A stretch of 51,135 nucleotides of DNA from Actinomycetota bacterium (GTDB lineage Bacteria > Actinomycetota > Actinomycetes > Nanopelagicales > Nanopelagicaceae), in NCBI GenBank assembly GCA_947372915.1, contig CANBVO010000002.1, forward strand, positions 1 through 51,135. Reading direction: 5' to 3'. A model generated the notes under the pieces. The model was not told the origin of the DNA and searched no databases. It worked only from the letters and a program-made list of their open reading frames with translations. Made by a program: the position numbers and the translations under genes. Shown piece after piece: positions 1 to 9,340 of the stretch. How positions within the stretch are numbered: the stretch's first letter is position 1; each line of letters begins with the position of its first letter.

Positions 1-698
1 GAATGCTCGGTAAAGACTTTACGTACTGCATCTAAATCATTGAACGGAACGACATGAACGGTTCCTGGGTTGGTGCCGGCGGTAGGAACTGGAATTGGCG
101 CATCAGCAGGGCCGGCCTCAGAGAGAGCGGGCTTAGCTGACACAGTCAATGAGTCGTGGGAGCCGTGATAGCCGCCCTCCATCTTGACGATGGCGTTCTT
201 ATTGGTGAAAGCCTTAGCTACGCGAATTGCGTACATCGTGGCTTCAGTTCCCGAGTTAGCAAAGCGAACCTGATCAATATTGAAACGCTTACAGAGTCTT
301 TCAGCGGCATCACGAGAAATCGGTGAAGGGGTTACAAAGAGCATTCCCTGCTTGAGGGCAACATTAATTTCTTCGATCACAACTGGATTCAGGTGGCCAG
401 CAAGCATCGCGCCAAAGCCCATGGATAAATCCAATAACTTACGACCATCGACATCAGTCATATAAGCGCCTTCAGCCGAGACAATACTGATGGGGTACGG
501 ATCCCAATATTGGAAGCTAGAAGTAACGCCCATCGGAACTGACTTATGAGCAATCTCGCTCTCGCGCTCAGAACCGCCAGTCTCTTTAGTGAAGCGTTCC
601 CATTCCTGCGCGATGAGCTCTTTTACTCTGGCGCGTGGGACGGGAAGTGGATTGTCAGGCAACTTACGAAATGTTTGAGGTTCAAGTGTTCGGGTCAT
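1..698 (-). CDS. Class-III aminotransferase (glutamate-1-semialdehyde aminomutase/4-aminobutyrate aminotransferase-like), partial, C-terminus outside window
   Basis: Reverse-strand translation MTRTLEPQTFRKLPDNPLPVPRARVKELIAQEWERF...YPISIVSAEGAYMTDVDGRKLLDLSMGFGAMLAGHLNP...VRFANSGTEATMYAIRVAKAFTNKNAIVKMEGGYHGSHD; typical class-III fold-type I PLP motifs. Confidence 0.88.
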   Translation of the reverse strand, partial: MTRTLEPQTFRKLPDNPLPVPRARVKELIAQEWERFTKETGGSERESEIAHKSVPMGVTSSFQYWDPYPISIVSAEGAYMTDVDGRKLLDLSMGFGAMLAGHLNPVVIEEINVALKQGMLFVTPSPISRDAAERLCKRFNIDQVRFANSGTEATMYAIRVAKAFTNKNAIVKMEGGYHGSHDSLTVSAKPALSEAGPADAPIPVPTAGTNPGTVHVVPFNDLDAVRKVFTEH

Positions 699-909
699 TT
701 TGGAATAGGTACCTTTTGTTGAGCCTTAAAAATGCGACTCCTTTTAGGTACTTACGCTCCCCTTTGTTTAACGTTCGAATAAAACCTTTTGGTTTCCTTA
801 TGAGAGCCAAGGTATCAGAACTCAGTTATTTACGCACACATCAGGCGCTTCCTGCGTGGCTTTTAGACTTTTTTTCAAAATTCTTCAAACTCACACATAA
901 TATTCCACT

Positions 910-1626
910 ATGAAACCGGTTCTTTTAGCAATCCAAAACGACCCCACTGATCCACCACATTTAGTTGGTCGTTGGTTGATGGAGCTTGGTTTCGAAATAA
1001 AAATTTTGCGCGCATATGATGGTGAAGCGGTGCCAGTAACTGTTCCTGAAAATATTGCAGGCCTTATTCCACTCGGCGGTCACATGGGTGCGCTTGATGA
1101 TCACATCGCACCGTGGCTACCCAACGAACGTGCATTACTGCTTGATGCAGTCAATCGTGATATTCCCATCTTTGCTATTTGCCTAGGAGCACAACTCTTG
1201 GCTGCAGCGGCCGGTGGCGAAGTGACACGTGCTGCAATATCTGAGATCGGCGTATACGACCTCACTCCAAATAAAGATGCTTTAACCGACCAGATTTTCA
1301 ATCTCTCATCGGCTGTACCCGTCGCACAATGGCACGAAGACCAAGTGGCCAAACTACCTACCGGAGCAACCTTGCTCGCCAGCAGCGAGCTCTGCCTAAA
1401 TCAGGTCTATCGAATCGGTGCTGCGCAGTATGCGGTGCAGTTCCACCCAGAAATTGATGCCTCCATTATCAATACTTGGGAAGCAAATGCCGATAACGCT
1501 TTTCTGGAATCAGGAAAGAGCAGCGTGGAATCTGAAGTCAAAGCGGCCGAGGATCAACTCTTTGCAACCTGGAAACCAATCGTTCAACGTTGGGGCCAGA
1601 CAGTTCTCTCACTAACAACTGTCTAA
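910..1626 (+). CDS. Class-I glutamine amidotransferase (GMP synthase-like GATase1 domain)
   Basis: GGHMGALDD..., nucleophile elbow CLGAQLLA, catalytic VQFHPEID. Confidence 0.88.
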   Translation: MKPVLLAIQNDPTDPPHLVGRWLMELGFEIKILRAYDGEAVPVTVPENIAGLIPLGGHMGALDDHIAPWLPNERALLLDAVNRDIPIFAICLGAQLLAAAAGGEVTRAAISEIGVYDLTPNKDALTDQIFNLSSAVPVAQWHEDQVAKLPTGATLLASSELCLNQVYRIGAAQYAVQFHPEIDASIINTWEANADNAFLESGKSSVESEVKAAEDQLFATWKPIVQRWGQTVLSLTTV

Positions 1627-2394
1627 TTATTGAGCGGTCATTCCGCCATCAGCCGAGACAATTGAGCCTGTCATAAAGGATGCTTCATCGGAAGCTAAGA
1701 AGAGCACGAGGTTTGCTATCTCGCGCGGGGTACCCGGGCGACCTATCGGCTGGAACGAATCAATAGTTTTATACACGTGATCCAATCCCCCAAGCATCTG
1801 TGCGTGAGCATGATTGATTGGCGTATCCACCCAACCAGGGCAGATCGCGTTGCAGCGAATTCCAGTCTTTGCGTAATCCAAAGCGATTCCGCGAGTGAAC
1901 ATAACGATTGCACCCTTAGATGCAGAATAAACACTTAGGAAAGGTTCGGAGACCAGACCATTAACGCTCGACATGTTGACGATGGATCCGCGTGAATTCT
2001 TGAGCATATGCGGCAGCGCCGCACGAGTTAAATACATAGCGCCCATGACATTGACTGAAAGCGTCTTTTCGATAGTTGCATTGGTGACTTCATGAAATAC
2101 ACCAGGAAGATTGACGCCGGCATTGTTGACGAGAATATCGATTGAACCGTATGCCTCGACCGCCTTGGCGACAATTGCATCGCATTGCGCAGAATCAGAG
2201 ATGTCGATGGTGTACGCCAGAGCACGGCCACCAGCAGCATTGATATCAGCTGCAACTTTGGCGGCACCTTCAGAATTGAGATCCGCGCAAATAACCGCAG
2301 CGCCTTCTTCAGCAAGCCGCACTGCACTTGCTTCACCGATTCCAGAAGCGGCTCCAGTAACTATTGCTACGCGACCTGCAACACGATCAGACAT
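1627..2394 (-). CDS. SDR family NAD(P)-dependent oxidoreductase
   Basis: TGAASGIGEA nucleotide motif, NNAG, S...YSASKGA catalytic motif; SD GAGGAG upstream of ATG. Confidence 0.92.
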   Translation of the reverse strand: MSDRVAGRVAIVTGAASGIGEASAVRLAEEGAAVICADLNSEGAAKVAADINAAGGRALAYTIDISDSAQCDAIVAKAVEAYGSIDILVNNAGVNLPGVFHEVTNATIEKTLSVNVMGAMYLTRAALPHMLKNSRGSIVNMSSVNGLVSEPFLSVYSASKGAIVMFTRGIALDYAKTGIRCNAICPGWVDTPINHAHAQMLGGLDHVYKTIDSFQPIGRPGTPREIANLVLFLASDEASFMTGSIVSADGGMTAQ

Positions 2395-2414
2395 ATCTAC
2401 TCCTCATGAATATA

Positions 2415-2455
2415 AAAAATTAGCCCGCCTCACCGAAGTGGGACGGGCTAATTGT
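2415..2455. terminator. Hairpin between SDR and APC permease genes
   Basis: ATTAGCCCG...CGGGCTAAT inverted repeat around CGAA loop. Confidence 0.6.
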
Positions 2456-2466
2456 AGTTCTGTTAT

Positions 2467-3954
2467 TTACTTATTGAGAGTACTAACCGCTCCCTTGAAG
2501 TGCTTGTGAGCAGATACCCACCACCAAATCATTGCGCCACCGATAACAGCGAGGAAGGCAACAGGTGTGTAGTTAGCAGCCTTGAGGCTGAACTCTGAAC
2601 CCCACCACACTCCAGCTGGAGTAGTTGGCATACAGAAGTAGACCGACATGATGACGATTTCGAGAACAGCGATAGGGGCCATCCACTTCCACTTGTTTCC
2701 AAGATTCCAATCGCCTTGCTTGAAGGCATCGCCCTTGCGCCAGCGCAACCAGATTGGAATTGCGAAGGAACCAAAGAGACCGATGACAGCCATGGAGGTA
2801 ACAGCGAAGAACGCTACTGCTGACCAGATTGCTGGAATTGTGACGACAAGTGCTGCAGCGCCCAAACCAAATGCTGCATGAGATGGGTTGCGATTCTTAT
2901 CTAGCTTGGTCCATTGCTTGTGACCAGGAACAGCGCGGTCACGAGAGAAGGCGAACAACATACGTGAGCCAGCAGTAACGCATGACATTCCGCAGAAGAA
3001 CTGACCGACGCAAGTGATGATCAAGATGATCTTTGCCCAGCCAGTAGAAAGCGCGGTAACAAAGATTGCCTGTGAAATTCCGCCGGCCTTAGTGATGCCC
3101 GCTTCATCAGTTGCGGCATAAAGAAAGGCAAGAAGCATGACCCAGCCTGCAACTGCAGAGTAAGCAATTGACTTCCAGAGACCTTGTGCAGCTGCTTTAG
3201 TTGCTTGGCCAGTCTCTTCCGAAACGTGAGCTGAGGCATCAAAACCAGTGATGGTGTACTGGGTAAGCAAGAAACCAATAGGAAGAACGTAGAACCAGTA
3301 GTTGTGGAATCCACTGTTATTGATCTGGTGGGTAAAGACCCATGATGTTGATTGGTGCTTTGCAGGAATCAAAACGAGAATCAGGATTACTGCTGCAACT
3401 CCGCCTACGTGCCACCAGACGTTGATGCTCTGGAGCTTGTGGATGATATTTGCACCATAGATGTTCATTGCGATGTGAAGTAGAAGTGTGACTGCAAAAA
3501 CAAGGAAAACTAACTTGAGATTTGTTGGGTCAATGGAGTTATTGAAAAGGTTTGCGGTGTAGACGAAGAAGTTAGCGAAGCCATAATCCACGCCAGCGGT
3601 TACAGCGACTAGACCCAAGAGGTTTAACCATCCGGTTACCCATCCATGTACTGGCTTTCCGAGATTCAGAGCCCAGTAATAAATTCCGCCCGCAGTTGGC
3701 ATTGCCGAAAGCAGCTCAGCCATGACAAGTCCAATAATCATGATCAGGCTTGCAATGATTGGCCAGCCCACAGAAATCGCTACCGGGCCACCGTTGTTCC
3801 AGGCCTGTGCGAATGTGGTGAAGCATCCGGAGAGAATTGAGATGATGGAGAAGGAGATTGCAAAGTTGTGAAAACCACTCCACTTGCGATCAAATTCTTG
3901 CTTGTAACCTAGCTCTGCCAACTTTTGTGCGTCGGCATCATGGGTATTAACCAT
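2467..3954 (-). CDS. APC-family amino acid/amine permease
   Basis: 495 aa polytopic protein; ...KWSGFHNFAISFSIISILSGCFTTF...TAGGIYYWA...; typical GABA/choline-like APC permease N-terminus. Confidence 0.88.
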   Translation of the reverse strand: MVNTHDADAQKLAELGYKQEFDRKWSGFHNFAISFSIISILSGCFTTFAQAWNNGGPVAISVGWPIIASLIMIIGLVMAELLSAMPTAGGIYYWALNLGKPVHGWVTGWLNLLGLVAVTAGVDYGFANFFVYTANLFNNSIDPTNLKLVFLVFAVTLLLHIAMNIYGANIIHKLQSINVWWHVGGVAAVILILVLIPAKHQSTSWVFTHQINNSGFHNYWFYVLPIGFLLTQYTITGFDASAHVSEETGQATKAAAQGLWKSIAYSAVAGWVMLLAFLYAATDEAGITKAGGISQAIFVTALSTGWAKIILIITCVGQFFCGMSCVTAGSRMLFAFSRDRAVPGHKQWTKLDKNRNPSHAAFGLGAAALVVTIPAIWSAVAFFAVTSMAVIGLFGSFAIPIWLRWRKGDAFKQGDWNLGNKWKWMAPIAVLEIVIMSVYFCMPTTPAGVWWGSEFSLKAANYTPVAFLAVIGGAMIWWWVSAHKHFKGAVSTLNK

Positions 3955-4130
3955 TGGATAAGTTCCGCCCTTCTAGAAGTTAAGGAATAGTGTGACGCCC
4001 GCCTCAGCGAAAAGGAAGCACCTAGCGCCCTTAATTGGGCTTTTTGCGACCGTCAAAGCGTTGCCCTCCGCGTGCCGAGCCGAGTAACCTCGGGGTCTAG
4101 ATAGCACTTCCCACAACCCTGGAGGATCTC

Positions 4131-5480
4131 GTGGCCCTAAGCCTTGAGCAATTACGCAAGGAAATCGAAGCCGGCACTATCGACACGGTCGTCGTCGGCG
4201 CCACCGATATGCAGGGCCGCTTACAGGGCAAGCGCATTCACGCGCCATTCTTTCTCGCCGATACTCTCAAGAACGGCACTGAAGGCTGCAACTACCTGCT
4301 CGCTGTCGATATCGATATGAATACGATTCAAGGCTATGCCGTCTCTTCCTGGGAGACCGGATATGCCGATATGGGAATGTCCCCCGATCTCGACACGCTT
4401 CGCTTTCTGCCGTGGCAAGAGGGATCAGCCTTTGTTATCGCTGACTTTGTAGATCACCATCACGAGGGAATTTCAGTCTCCCCCAGAACTATTTTAAAGA
4501 AACAGCTCGAGCGACTCGATAAAGCTGGAATGGTCGCCTTGTGCGGAACCGAACTTGAATTCATTGTTTTCAAAGATACTTATGAAGAGGCGTGGGATAA
4601 AGGCTATAAAGATTTGATTCCTGCCAACCAGTACAACGTAGATTATTCACTCGGCGGAACTGCGCGCGTCGAGAAATTGCTTCGCGAGATTCGCGTCTCG
4701 ATGGATAAGGCAGGTCTCATTGTTGAATCCGCTAAGGGTGAATGCAACTTAGGACAACATGAAATCGCATTCCGCTATGAAGAAGCTCTCCGTACCTGCG
4801 ATAACCATTCCGTCTACAAAATGGGCGCGAAGGAAATCGCTTCGGCACAAGGTTGCTCACTTACCTTCATGGCAAAGTTCAATGAACGCGAAGGTAACTC
4901 TTGTCATATTCATCTCTCCTTCCGCGATAAGAACGACAATGCAGTTATGGCGGGCGATGCCGGCGATGGTATGTCTGCTCTCGGGCGTTCATTTGTGGCT
5001 GGCCAGCAATTGCATATGCGCGAGCTCACTCTTCTCTTTGCCCCAAATATCAATTCGTACAAGCGCTATCAAGCCGGAACCTTTGCACCAACAGCAATTA
5101 AGTGGGGCCGCGATAATCGCACCTGCGCTCTTCGCTTAGTGGGTCAAGGCCATGCCTTGCGCATTGAAAACCGCGTACCTGGTGGCGATGTCAATCAGTA
5201 CCTTGCAGTTGCCGGAATGGTGGCGGCAGGACTCGATGGCATTGAACGTAACCTTGAACTCGAACCAATATTTACTGGCAATGCTTATGCAGTTGAGACC
5301 GATCGCGTACCTACCTCCCTCAAGGAGGCGCGTGACCTGTGGGCTAATTCGGCCTGGGTGACCGAGACCTTCGGTAAAGATGTTCAGGATCATTACACCC
5401 ATATGGCTGATACCGAGCTCGATGCGTTTGGTCGTGCAGTGACTGATTGGGAGCGCGTCCGCAGTTTCGAACGTATGTAA
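4131..5480 (+). CDS. Glutamine synthetase family protein (gamma-glutamylpolyamine/amine ligase-like, PuuA/GlnA-like)
   Basis: GTG start after GGAGG; GTELEFIVF, GECNLGQHEI, SCHIHLSF, RIENRVPGGDVNQYLAVAGMVAAGLDGI GS catalytic motifs. Confidence 0.9.
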   Translation: MALSLEQLRKEIEAGTIDTVVVGATDMQGRLQGKRIHAPFFLADTLKNGTEGCNYLLAVDIDMNTIQGYAVSSWETGYADMGMSPDLDTLRFLPWQEGSAFVIADFVDHHHEGISVSPRTILKKQLERLDKAGMVALCGTELEFIVFKDTYEEAWDKGYKDLIPANQYNVDYSLGGTARVEKLLREIRVSMDKAGLIVESAKGECNLGQHEIAFRYEEALRTCDNHSVYKMGAKEIASAQGCSLTFMAKFNEREGNSCHIHLSFRDKNDNAVMAGDAGDGMSALGRSFVAGQQLHMRELTLLFAPNINSYKRYQAGTFAPTAIKWGRDNRTCALRLVGQGHALRIENRVPGGDVNQYLAVAGMVAAGLDGIERNLELEPIFTGNAYAVETDRVPTSLKEARDLWANSAWVTETFGKDVQDHYTHMADTELDAFGRAVTDWERVRSFERM

Positions 5481-5509
5481 TTTAAGTCGACCACTACTTC
5501 AGGAGATTC

Positions 5510-6874
5510 ATGTCTAACTACACCATCATCAGTCCGGTTACCGAAAAGCCTGTCCAAGAACTTCACTTGGCCGATGTAGCCGAGACAGATGCAGTTATTT
5601 CCAAGGCTGCCAAGGCATTTGAAACCTGGCGCCTGGTCGCACCTGGAGATCGCGCGAAGCTACTTCGTAAATTTGCTGCAATTGTGGATGCGCACAATGA
5701 AGAGTTGGCACAACTTGAAGTTCTTAATTCAGGCCACACCATCGGCAACGCTCGCTGGGAAGCCGGCAATGTTCGCGATGTCCTTAATTATTACAGCGCT
5801 GCGCCAGAGCGACTTTTTGGTCGCCAGATTCCAGTTCCCAATGGAATCGATATCACCTTCAAAGAACCCCTGGGCGTTATCGGAATTATTGTTCCTTGGA
5901 ACTTTCCAATGCCGATTGCAGGCTGGGGTTTTGGCCCGGCACTCGCTGCCGGAAACACCGTTGTTCTAAAGCCTGCAGAACTCACTCCTCTAACTGCGAT
6001 TCGCTTAGGCGAGCTGGCACTCGAGGCCGGTATTCCAGAGGGTGTATTTAACGTCATTCCTGGCAAGGGAAGCGTTGTCGGAAATCGTTTTGTCACACAT
6101 CCACTCGTCCGCAAGATTGTTTTCACTGGTTCTACTGGCGTTGGTAAAGAAATCATGCGTGGCTGCGCCGATCAAGTAAAACGTCTGACCCTTGAACTCG
6201 GTGGCAAGAGTGCAAATATCATTTTTGCGGATGCTGACATTGAAAAGGCCGCAGCGGGAGCTCCTGGAGCAGTATTCGACAATGCGGGTCAAGATTGCTG
6301 CGCTCGTTCGCGCATCCTGATTCAACGTTCTGCGTACGACAAATTTATGGAACTCTTCGAAGTTGCGGTGAAAAAATTCCGCGTCGAAGATCCATCACTC
6401 GATACCGCCGAAATGGGTCCGCTGATTTCTGCCACCCAATATCAACGGGTATCTGAATTCCTTCCTGAAGGAACTCCGATCGCCTTCCAAGGAAGTAAGC
6501 CATCCGGACCTGGCTACTGGTTTGCACCAACAGTCTTGGCACCAAAGGATTCAAATGACCGCGCTTACCGCGAGGAAATCTTCGGGCCAGTTGTTTCGGT
6601 TCTTCCCTTTGAAGATGAGGCAGATGCTATTCGTATCGCCAATGATTCCGAATACGGCTTGTCAGGTTCTATCTGGTCACGCGACTTAGGTCGTGCCGTA
6701 CGAGTCTCTCGCGCAGTTGAGGCCGGCAATCTGTCCGTGAACTCCAATTCCTCTGTTCGTTATTGGACGCCATTTGGCGGATATAAGCAATCCGGCCTTG
6801 GCCGCGAACTTGGTCCAGATGCGTTGGATTCCTTTACTGAAACGAAGAACGTCTTCTTCGATACGCAAGGATAA
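5510..6874 (+). CDS. Aldehyde dehydrogenase family protein (PuuC-like candidate)
   Basis: VPWNFPMP, FTGSTGVGKEI, LELGGKSANIIF, GQDCCARSRI (catalytic Cys), EIFGPVV; SD AGGAG. Confidence 0.93.
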   Translation: MSNYTIISPVTEKPVQELHLADVAETDAVISKAAKAFETWRLVAPGDRAKLLRKFAAIVDAHNEELAQLEVLNSGHTIGNARWEAGNVRDVLNYYSAAPERLFGRQIPVPNGIDITFKEPLGVIGIIVPWNFPMPIAGWGFGPALAAGNTVVLKPAELTPLTAIRLGELALEAGIPEGVFNVIPGKGSVVGNRFVTHPLVRKIVFTGSTGVGKEIMRGCADQVKRLTLELGGKSANIIFADADIEKAAAGAPGAVFDNAGQDCCARSRILIQRSAYDKFMELFEVAVKKFRVEDPSLDTAEMGPLISATQYQRVSEFLPEGTPIAFQGSKPSGPGYWFAPTVLAPKDSNDRAYREEIFGPVVSVLPFEDEADAIRIANDSEYGLSGSIWSRDLGRAVRVSRAVEAGNLSVNSNSSVRYWTPFGGYKQSGLGRELGPDALDSFTETKNVFFDTQG

Positions 6875-6886
6875 AGAGGAGCAGCT

Positions 6887-7624
6887 ATGTGCCGACTTAT
6901 GGGTTATGTCTCGCCAGAGAAACACACTATCTCTGAAGTTGCTGGCCCTGATTTCGCACAATTTACTGAGCTATCTACAAAACATGGCGATGGCTGGGGT
7001 TATGCAAATGTTAATTCCGCAGCGGATCACTCACTCACCTTAGAAGTTGCACGCGCCAAGGAAAGCCCAAAGTTTGCAGAGCTCACGCAGTCGCTAGAAA
7101 GTACTGGCGCGCTCTTGCATCTGCGTTGGGCAACTCTTAATTTGGATATCACTGAAGGAAATACTCATCCATTCAAACATGGGGATTTTTCCTTCATTCA
7201 TAATGGTTCTATCAAGCCACCGCAGTCCCTAGATGCCTATATCGACGTTGCCTACCTCGATAAGTTACGTGGCGCTACCGATAGCGAGCGATATTTCTAC
7301 GTTCTTCTGAGTTTCATCGACAAACTCGGATTGCACGAAGGAATCCATCAGGGTATTAAGACAATTACTTCTCATTGCGATTTTTCAAGCCTCAATGCAA
7401 TGTTAATGACGCCGGATACATACATCACCATCAGCGAGCACAATTACTCTCGCATTCCTGAGGGCGAAGGTCCTGAGTACTACGACTTGTTCTATCGCCA
7501 AGATGATCGAGGCGTATTAGTCGCCTCATCTGGATGGAATCAACCCGGCTGGAAGCAGATTCCTAATCACCACTATCTCGAAGTAAATCGAAAAACTTTT
7601 GAGGCTACCCTCACTAAGTTTTAG
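6887..7624 (+). CDS. Class-II glutamine amidotransferase (EgtC/YafJ-like gamma-glutamyl hydrolase)
   Basis: MCRLMGYVS (Cys2 nucleophile), HGDGWGYA, HLRWAT, THPF...FIHNGSI; SD GAGGAG. Confidence 0.88.
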   Translation: MCRLMGYVSPEKHTISEVAGPDFAQFTELSTKHGDGWGYANVNSAADHSLTLEVARAKESPKFAELTQSLESTGALLHLRWATLNLDITEGNTHPFKHGDFSFIHNGSIKPPQSLDAYIDVAYLDKLRGATDSERYFYVLLSFIDKLGLHEGIHQGIKTITSHCDFSSLNAMLMTPDTYITISEHNYSRIPEGEGPEYYDLFYRQDDRGVLVASSGWNQPGWKQIPNHHYLEVNRKTFEATLTKF

Positions 7625-8134
7625 CTAGCTGCGCCTTCTGCGGTAAGCCCAAATGCCGAAGAGCATGGTGAGAACAATTAGAACTGTCGATGCACCATAG
7701 ATTGCCGTATTGTCTTTTTTCTTCACGGCTAGATACGGCGCCGAGCTGACTGTCTTCTTTCCAAAGGTGAAGGTGTACTCCCCTTCAACCACGTGCCCAT
7801 CTGCAGATGCGACCCGATAACTCACCAGGACTAGTCCTTGGGTGGAGTTTGCCTTTAATGGGACTGAAATAGTCGACCCAGAAACAGTTGCATTTCCATC
7901 GCTTACTTCCTCGGCAATTGCATTGTGCGCTGTGAGTTGCATGGCACTGCTCTGACTCAGGGAAGCGAGATCCTCATTGAAGGTCAATTGAATTTTGGAA
8001 GGCCAAGAATCAACTACCGAGTCCACCGCCGGAATGGCCGAGACCAGTTCTGTATGTGCCACTGCTGGCGCGACCGGAGTGGTGAAGGCGAATAACGATA
8101 AGGCGAGAACCAAGGCTCGTTGACGTGAACTCAT
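7625..8134 (-). CDS. CopC-domain copper resistance protein with N-terminal signal and C-terminal TM anchor
   Basis: MSSRQRALVLALSLFAFTTPVAPAVAHTELVSAIPAVDSVVDSWPSKIQLTFNEDL...YRVASADGHVVEGEYTFTF...; start placed at 8134 (TACTAT-N6-ATG) rather than 8368. Confidence 0.88.
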   Translation of the reverse strand: MSSRQRALVLALSLFAFTTPVAPAVAHTELVSAIPAVDSVVDSWPSKIQLTFNEDLASLSQSSAMQLTAHNAIAEEVSDGNATVSGSTISVPLKANSTQGLVLVSYRVASADGHVVEGEYTFTFGKKTVSSAPYLAVKKKDNTAIYGASTVLIVLTMLFGIWAYRRRRS

Positions 8135-8203
8135 GAGGAGATAGTAAGGGGAAAGCAATGCAGAAACTTCGCAGATGCAAACGATTTGCAGTAGCCTATG
8201 CCG

Positions 8204-9340
8204 ATGAGCAAACCCTCCCTCCGCCAGCATCTCAAGTTCACGCGCGATGAGATACCCGCTCTGGCCGGCGTTCTGGGCACTGTTATCGGCCTTCACGTTA
8301 TTGGCTGGGGCTTGTTCATCCACTACAACTCCATGCCGCAATTCCACAGCCTGACCGATGGAAATCACGCCCTGGTTTATGCCGGCGCTGGCGCTCTCGC
8401 CTATTCATTTGGTCTGCGACATGCGTTCGATGCCGATCACATCTCGGCAATTGATGACACCACTCGTTTGATGTTGGCAAAAGGCAAGAAGCCGCTCGGC
8501 GTGGGGCTCTTCTTCTCCCTCGGTCACTCCACCATTGTTCTCGCGCTCTCCATCGGTATCGCTTTTGCTGCAAAGAGCGCTGTTAAATTTCAAAATAACT
8601 TCGCCGCGACCGGCAGCATTATCGGAGCAAGCGTTTCGGCCTTCTTCCTCTACCTGGTTGGAATTCTCAACCTCGTCATCATGTTCGGAATCGTGAAGGT
8701 ATGGAAACAGGCGAAGTCCGGAAAATTTAGTCACGAACATTTACAACAACTTCTTAACGAGCGCGGATTGATGAATCGAATCTTTCGTGGATTTTTCAAA
8801 AAGGGTTTCGATCATTCCTGGCAGCTCTATCCCATCGGCGTTCTCTTTGGTCTTGGTTTTGATACCGCGACTGAAGTGGGTCTCTTAGGTCTTTCCGCAA
8901 CTGCTGCCATCGGAACCGTGGGTGGAACTTTGCCACCACTTGCCATCATTGCTCTACCTATTATTTTTGCAGCTGGCATGTCCATGATGGATGCTGCTGA
9001 TGGCATATTTATGACCAAGGCCTATGCCTGGGCTTTTACATCACCACTGCGCAAGATTTATTACAACCTCACCACAACAGGAATCTCGATCTTCGTCGCT
9101 CTATTCATCGGGACTATTGAGCTAGTCGGCGTTCTCTCCGAGAAGACAAATATTGGTGCTTACCAACCCTTTACCTTTATCGCCAGTATCGAACTCAACA
9201 AGGTGGGGTTCTTCATCGTAGGCTCATTTGTGGCAACGTGGGTTGCTTCAGTTCTGATCTGGAAATTCGGACGATACGAAGAAAAATACTCATCGGGAAT
9301 CGTTGAAACTGAGCATGATCACACCGAAATTAGTATTTAG
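8204..9340 (+). CDS. HoxN/NixA-type nickel/cobalt transporter (NiCoT)
   Basis: LRHAFDADHISAIDDTTR (NiCoT signature), FFSLGHSTIV, LGFDTATEVGLL; start 8204 chosen by TAGCCT-N6-ATG, in-frame ATG also at 8198. Confidence 0.92.
   Translation: MSKPSLRQHLKFTRDEIPALAGVLGTVIGLHVIGWGLFIHYNSMPQFHSLTDGNHALVYAGAGALAYSFGLRHAFDADHISAIDDTTRLMLAKGKKPLGVGLFFSLGHSTIVLALSIGIAFAAKSAVKFQNNFAATGSIIGASVSAFFLYLVGILNLVIMFGIVKVWKQAKSGKFSHEHLQQLLNERGLMNRIFRGFFKKGFDHSWQLYPIGVLFGLGFDTATEVGLLGLSATAAIGTVGGTLPPLAIIALPIIFAAGMSMMDAADGIFMTKAYAWAFTSPLRKIYYNLTTTGISIFVALFIGTIELVGVLSEKTNIGAYQPFTFIASIELNKVGFFIVGSFVATWVASVLIWKFGRYEEKYSSGIVETEHDHTEISI

Noticed and set aside
635-913. 92-aa plus-strand ORF
   Set aside because: Overlaps the aminotransferase start region on the other strand and the promoter of the 910 gene; no recognisable domain.
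2111-2509. 132-aa plus-strand ORF
   Set aside because: Shadow ORF antisense to a clear SDR gene and terminator.
5563-6325. Several minus-strand ORFs (68-121 aa)
   Set aside because: Antisense shadows of the ALDH coding sequence, no coherent domains.
8135-8368. N-terminal extension of the CopC ORF to 8368
   Set aside because: Overlaps the divergent NiCoT gene; the 8134 start gives a proper signal peptide and leaderless -10 spacing.
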